DNA of 22,066 nucleotides from Funneliformis mosseae (lineage: Eukaryota > Glomeromycota > Glomeromycetes > Glomerales > Glomeraceae): assembly GCA_910592005.1 (NCBI GenBank), contig CAJVPP010001182.1:1-22066 (forward strand), in the 5' to 3' direction. The notes below the pieces were generated by a model that was not told where the DNA came from, did not search any database, and was given only the letters and a program-made list of their open reading frames with translations. The position numbers and the translations under genes are program-made. Positions 17,880-22,066 of the stretch are shown piece by piece (position 1 is the first letter of the stretch; each line of letters begins with the position of its first letter).

Positions 17880-19203
17880 TACTACCCTATCAAAAGTATC
17901 TGGTCAAGCTCTTTTTGATTATTTTGAGATCAGATATATTAATTAATATAAATTTTTTTTTAAATAAATGCTCCAGTTCTAAAAAATAAAATTTATGTAT
18001 TTGTTTTTTGTTATGATGTATACATCAAATTTAGCAATAAAAATAAAAACAATGATCAATTTTACATAGTGATGATCTTTAACTTTTTACTGCGTCTTTG
18101 AAGCATAGGAAAAAATCACGAATTAAATGAATTTAAGCATGAAAAAGTTATTGGACTTTAGATAGGAGGAAGGACTCATGAAGCCATTAGTCATGTCTTA
18201 AAAATTCCAAAAAATACTATTACAGATACAATTTCTCGATACAAAAATCTCAACAATGGATTAACAGCTAAAAGAACTGGAGGACCATGTTTCATGAATA
18301 ATGATGATCGTTATAACCTTTTAAAAATTGTCAAAAAAACAATCGACTTTCTCTTAAAGAAATTTAACAAAAATTTAATAGTTCACAAGATAAAAAATTT
18401 CAGCTGTAATCATTCGTAAAACCTTCATCAAATAGGGATTAATTCACAGGTTTCTGTGCCAAAACTACTTCTTACTGAAGCCTAACGTGAAAAATAATTG
18501 CCATAGTGTATGAAATGACAATATTGGTCAGTTAGACAGTGGAAAACTGTCATCTGAAGTGATGAGTTTAGATTTACTCTTTTTCAAAATAATGATCCTG
18601 TTCGTGTTTAGCAAAAAGATGGAACCCGATACAATATTAAGAATTTAACACCAACGGTTAAACATGGTAGTGGAGATGTTATGGTATGGAGATATTTTCA
18701 GGAAAAGAATTGGGACCATTGGTAAAAGTAGATGGTAAAATAAATAGATTTGGTTACATTGATATTTTAGAAAAAAATTTATTATCATTCATCCATTCTA
18801 AATATCGTAAACAGCCTTATGCATTTTAGGATGATAATGCTCCTATTTATACTACAAGGGATGTCAAAAATTGGATTATAAAGAAAAAGATTAAGATTCT
18901 TTCAAATTAGCCTTCTCAATCTCCAAACCTTAATCCTATTGAATATTTGTGATATGAACTAGAACGAAGACTTTGAAAATGATCGGAATATCCAAAAAAT
19001 TTATATGAACTCGAAAAAGTATTATAAGAAGAATGGAAAAAAATTCTATCCAAAACTTATATTAATTTAATTGAAAGCATATTACATCAGATAGAAGCAT
19101 GTATTGAAAGTCAAAGATAGCCAACTAAATATTAAAAATTTATAATATTATAATAAAATATAATTTTTAAATTGATTGACTAGATACTTTTGATAGAGTA
19201 GTG
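17880..19203 (+). mobile_element. Tc1/mariner element B, full length, dead
   Basis: TA at 17878-17879 and 19204-19205 flank 28-bp terminal inverted repeats (17880-17907 and 19176-19203) that share CTATCAAAAGTATCT and differ at three positions, all transitions. The length of 1324 bp is standard for the family. It is less decayed than element A. It is inserted, in the opposite orientation, in the gag-like gene. Confidence 0.9.
18097..19135 (+). pseudogene. Tc1/mariner transposase remnant B
   Basis: The helix-turn-helix region reads FKHEKVIGL, a stop, IGGRTHEAISHVLKIPKNT, then SRYKNLNNGLTAKRTGGP. The catalytic core follows: SDEFRFTLFQNNDPVRV near 18558 (first Asp kept; the Trp before it is TGA), HGSGDVMVWRYF, a frameshift, GPLVKVDGKINRFGYIDIL, DDNAPIYTTRDVKNW near 18830 (second Asp kept; the Gln before it is TAG), and PSQSPNLNPIEYL near 18920 (third acid, Glu, kept). 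The end is at TAA 19133-19135. All three catalytic acids survive, but about ten stops and at least two frameshifts inactivate it. The start is uncertain because no clear ATG leads this frame. Confidence 0.88.
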
Positions 19204-20470
19204 TATATCTTTATATGTCTTTAAACTAATCTTCTGAATCCTCTCCAGAATTATCATAAAATATTAGAAGTCTGTATTCTACTATTTCTGATATATTTAG
19301 TAGATTATTCTGTAATGCTAAAATTTCTCCTTATAAATTAAATATTATTTAGCATTCTTTGTGTTTTATTTTTCCATTTCTCATATCTATCAAAAAGCTG
19401 ATCTTGATTATATTCTAGTACTTCTTTGTCACCTTGACATTCACGCAGTTAAACATTCAGTTATCAATTATCTCTCCTTATATTAACCCATAAATCTTAT
19501 ACTGTTCTAGCCTTGCAAATCTGAAATCAAGAAATAAAAATAAGGTAAGTATTTTCTCAAAGTAATCTAACTTTCTCCTCTTCTAGCCGATTATTAGTAG
19601 CTCCTATATCTTTATTATAGAATGGAAAATCAGGCATAGAATCTTCCAAAACATCAGTATTATCCTCTAAATTACCTAAAATCTCATTATCAAATTTTAA
19701 ACGAGAACTTGACATTTTAGGAGAAGGAGAAGGACTTCTACTATATATAACTCATGTCAATTCTTAAACTCTTTTTTTCACAGTATTAGCAAAGCCTATA
19801 GTCTTTAAAGTTTTCTCATACTCTTTCTTAATAATCTGCAAACCTCTTGAGGAAATAAGTTTTCTTTTAGTTCTACTGAAAGTAGTATTAAAGATAGAAT
19901 ATTAGCCGATAAATCCTCATCAAATTACTTACTTAAATTGCAATAATACTTAATAGATTGGTTAAATTCTTCTTATAATGTTCTAATAAAAATTCTTTTA
20001 CTAGAGGAGCCCTAGAAAGTGATTAAGGCTTTTTTATTATTCTAGCAAGATCCTCTTGTAATATTCCATTTAGAGTTTCTATGTCTTCTAAAGCATTTTA
20101 GATATCTTGTAATTCTTTATCACGCCCAGCTATTATTCTTTTAGCTTATAAAAGATTGTCTTCAAGATTTTTTAACCAATCTTGAACTTTGCGTAAATTT
20201 ATTTTATTATCAGCAGTACGCTTTATTTATATAAACGGTTTACCTAGATAGTAGCATAATAATTAATTTTTTCACATTCATCTATTTCATATATATGGTT
20301 TTGTATTTCCAATGCACTTGATGAGCTAGAAGTTATATTGCTCGATAAAGGTTGATTATGATCCAATGATAATGAAAACGATGAGAATGATGAAGAATCT
20401 TTTGAAATGATATTGAAGAAGTCCCTTTAGAATTAGATATATTACTCAATAAAGTTATGATAAGATTACT
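19204..20470 (-). pseudogene. Gag-like gene, N-terminal helical segment
   Basis: The minus strand begins near 20470 with a Ser-rich low-complexity stretch (SSFSSFSLSLDHNQPLSSN), then ALEIQNHIYEIDECEKINYY, then a charged helical region: INLRKVQDWLKNLEDNLL, a stop, AKRIIAGRDKELQDI, a stop, NALEDIETLNGILQEDLARI, and APLVKEFLLEHYKKNLTNLL. Further down it reads DEDLSANILSLILLSVELKE and LFPQEVCRLLRKS, then decays to FARLEQYKIYGLI before the Tc1 insertion. A coiled-coil N-terminus fits a Gag-like protein. Stops are frequent and many sit where CAA, CAG or TGG would read through. No start codon could be fixed. Confidence 0.55.
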
Positions 20471-20488
20471 ACCATATAGCACTGTATA

Positions 20489-22066
20489 CAGTATCCCTGG
20501 TCTTAATTAAAAATATCAGATTAGCTTGAATAGTACCTCCAGGGATACTGTGTAAGGGGTAAAGTACTATACTAAGGGGTATACTGAAAAGGGTGCACTA
20601 ATTAGTTTAGATAATCTACCATAAGAAAAAAAAAAGTAAAGAAAAATAAAAAAAAAGTTTTTTCTTTCTTAGCATTTCAAGTTTAGAAATTCAAAATAAA
20701 TAATTCTTTTTTAAAAAATGATTTTAATACTTTATTTTAAGCATTCAAATAAATTTTTTAATATTAAAATTAACAAAAACTAATGCTAAAAAAACTATTA
20801 AAAGTATATTTTAAAAATTTATTTTTTATATTTTAACAATTCACGATTCAAATAATCAAATGATTATTATTGAAATTTTTTGTTAAATAAGATATGCAAT
20901 TTTTTTATTTATAACTTTTTTCACGTTTTTTTTCAACTTTTTACAACTTGCACAACTTAAACAACTTAAATTTTTCTTTTTTTTAATAGGTCTGTGTGCA
21001 AATAAGAACAAATCATGTAACTGTAACAGAAAAGGTATGAAGGCAATAGAATGCACATAAAAAAATAGCAGTTATTTTATATTATAAAAATGGTCATAGC
21101 AAAAAATAAGACTACAGCTAAATTTAATATTGAAACAAAGCAACTTCGGAACTGAATATCTAAAAAATCACAACTTTTAAAGACTCAACCAGGTTTAAAA
21201 TAGTTAAATAAAGGTTCACCTCTAAAATATCCTGCTTTAGAAACTGCTTGAGTTGAATAGATAAAGAAAGAAGAAATAATCAGCAAACAGTTTCGCGAAG
21301 TATGATACAATTGAAAGGCAAAATATTTACACAACAAAGTCAATGGCAAGCTATATATCCTAATATTTAATCTTTTGCTTTTAGTAACAAATAGGTGGAT
21401 AGTTTAATGAGTTACAATAATCTAAGTAATCATTATCATACTACTATTGCATAATGTTTACCAGATGATCTAATTGAAAAGCAATAGGAATTTTTGGCAT
21501 TTATTATGTATAAACGCATTTAGCATAATTATCCTTTAGCATTAATTAGCAATATGAATGAAACTCTAATAATATTTGATTTGCTAAATAATATTACTAT
21601 TAATAAAACAGAAATGTGATCTATTAGCATTCATATAACAGGACATGAAAAAACTAATTTTACAGTAGTTTTAACTTGTATGGCTGATAAAATTAAACTT
21701 CCTTCTCTTGTAATTTTCAAACTTAAAAAAGTTCTGCAAGGTAATTTTTCACAAGAAGTTATTGTTTAAGTTGATCCAACTAGATGTATAAATAAAAATG
21801 AGATGCTTTATTAGATTAAAAATGTTTGGATGAAACGTGCAAGACTTTCAAATCCACAATCATTGTTAGTTTTAGATTCATTTTCTGCACATCTTATTAA
21901 TTCTGTAAAAAGGTGTTTTGACGAAAAAATACCAATCTTGCTATTATTCCTAAAGGATTAACATCTCGTCTACAACCTTTGGATGTTTTAGTAAATAAAT
22001 CATTTAAAACAAAAGTAAGAAATTTAATATTGTATATTGTATATATTAATTTTTAAAAAATAAATT
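20489..22066 (+). mobile_element. pogo/Tigger element 2, right part outside the window
   Basis: The probable left end is TA (20487-20488) followed by CAGTATCCCTGG; the exact complement CCAGGGATACTG lies inverted at about 20541-20553. Behind it are GGGGTA-containing subterminal words, resembling the GGATAC/GTATC words at the ends of element 1. An AT-rich leader (20620-21080, no gene seen) precedes the transposase remnant. Its orientation is opposite to pogo element 1. Confidence 0.55.
21090..22066 (+). pseudogene. pogo/Tigger (DDE_1) transposase remnant 2, truncated by window edge
   Basis: ATG at 21090 opens MVIAKNKTTAKFNIETKQLR, then SQLLKTQPGLK and SPLKYPALETA with Trp positions turned to TGA. 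The core follows: SNMNETLIIFDLLNN near 21550, where the family has NMDETP, so the first catalytic Asp is Asn; IHITGHEKTNFTVVLTCMAD; KLPSLVIFKLKKVL; then LLVLDSFSAHLINSVKRCF near 21865, with the second Asp intact. A one-base shift leads to IIPKGLTSRLQPLDVLVNKS near 21955, with the third Asp intact. It aligns colinearly with remnant 1 but is a separate copy with different stops. Confidence 0.85.

Noticed and set aside
7270..22066. Alternative genetic code with TAA/TAG read as Gln
   Set aside because: Many stops do fall at Gln positions, but others (TGA, TAG) replace Trp in conserved transposase motifs, frameshifts are frequent, and the intact gene at 1831-3048 uses the standard code. Mutational decay explains all of it.

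Overview
The window looks like an accessory, repeat-dense piece of an AT-rich fungal genome. Glomeromycotina (Rhizophagus-like) is the best guess. The support is short GT..AG introns of 60-80 nt, strong A+T bias, a Uma2-like gene of a type I remember from Rhizophagus, and several transposase families I associate with these fungi. The lineage call rests on family memory, not on a database search.

The left third (1-6580) is gene-bearing, all on the minus strand. It holds an orphan exon (1096-1299), one apparently intact five-exon gene for a 313-residue protein resembling the Uma2 / PD-(D/E)XK nuclease fold (1831-3048), two diverged paralogous remnants side by side (4019-4225 and 4309-4720), and a broken multi-exon gene (5008-6579). 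That last gene ends in a long tetrapeptide-repeat helix, and one of its introns carries a GC-rich, hairpin-forming insert.

The right two thirds (6582-22066) are a nested stack of dead transposons. A C2H2/DDE transposon of an unnamed family (about 6582 to about 12259) is interrupted by a Tc1/mariner copy (9480-12214, TA duplication), which itself holds a roughly 450-bp palindrome. Next comes a minus-strand gag-like gene with a zinc knuckle (12332-20470). It is cut by three insertions: a pogo/Tigger element (13372-15705, TA duplication), a foldback element with long inverted ends and a palindromic 50-bp satellite (15791-17279, about 9-bp duplication), and a second Tc1/mariner copy (17880-19203, TA duplication, 28-bp inverted repeats). 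For two of the three, removing the insert and one duplication joins the gag reading frame locally. A second pogo/Tigger element begins near 20489 and runs off the window.

Decay throughout the stack is dominated by C-to-T and G-to-A changes. They appear between the two ends of single elements, within the satellite units, at premature stops and at catalytic residues. CG-to-TA changes are prominent, which suggests methylated-CpG deamination or a RIP-like process. I see no tRNA, rRNA or CRISPR. The candidates for something undescribed are the foldback element with its palindromic satellite, the GC-rich structured intronic insert, and the tetrapeptide-repeat gene.
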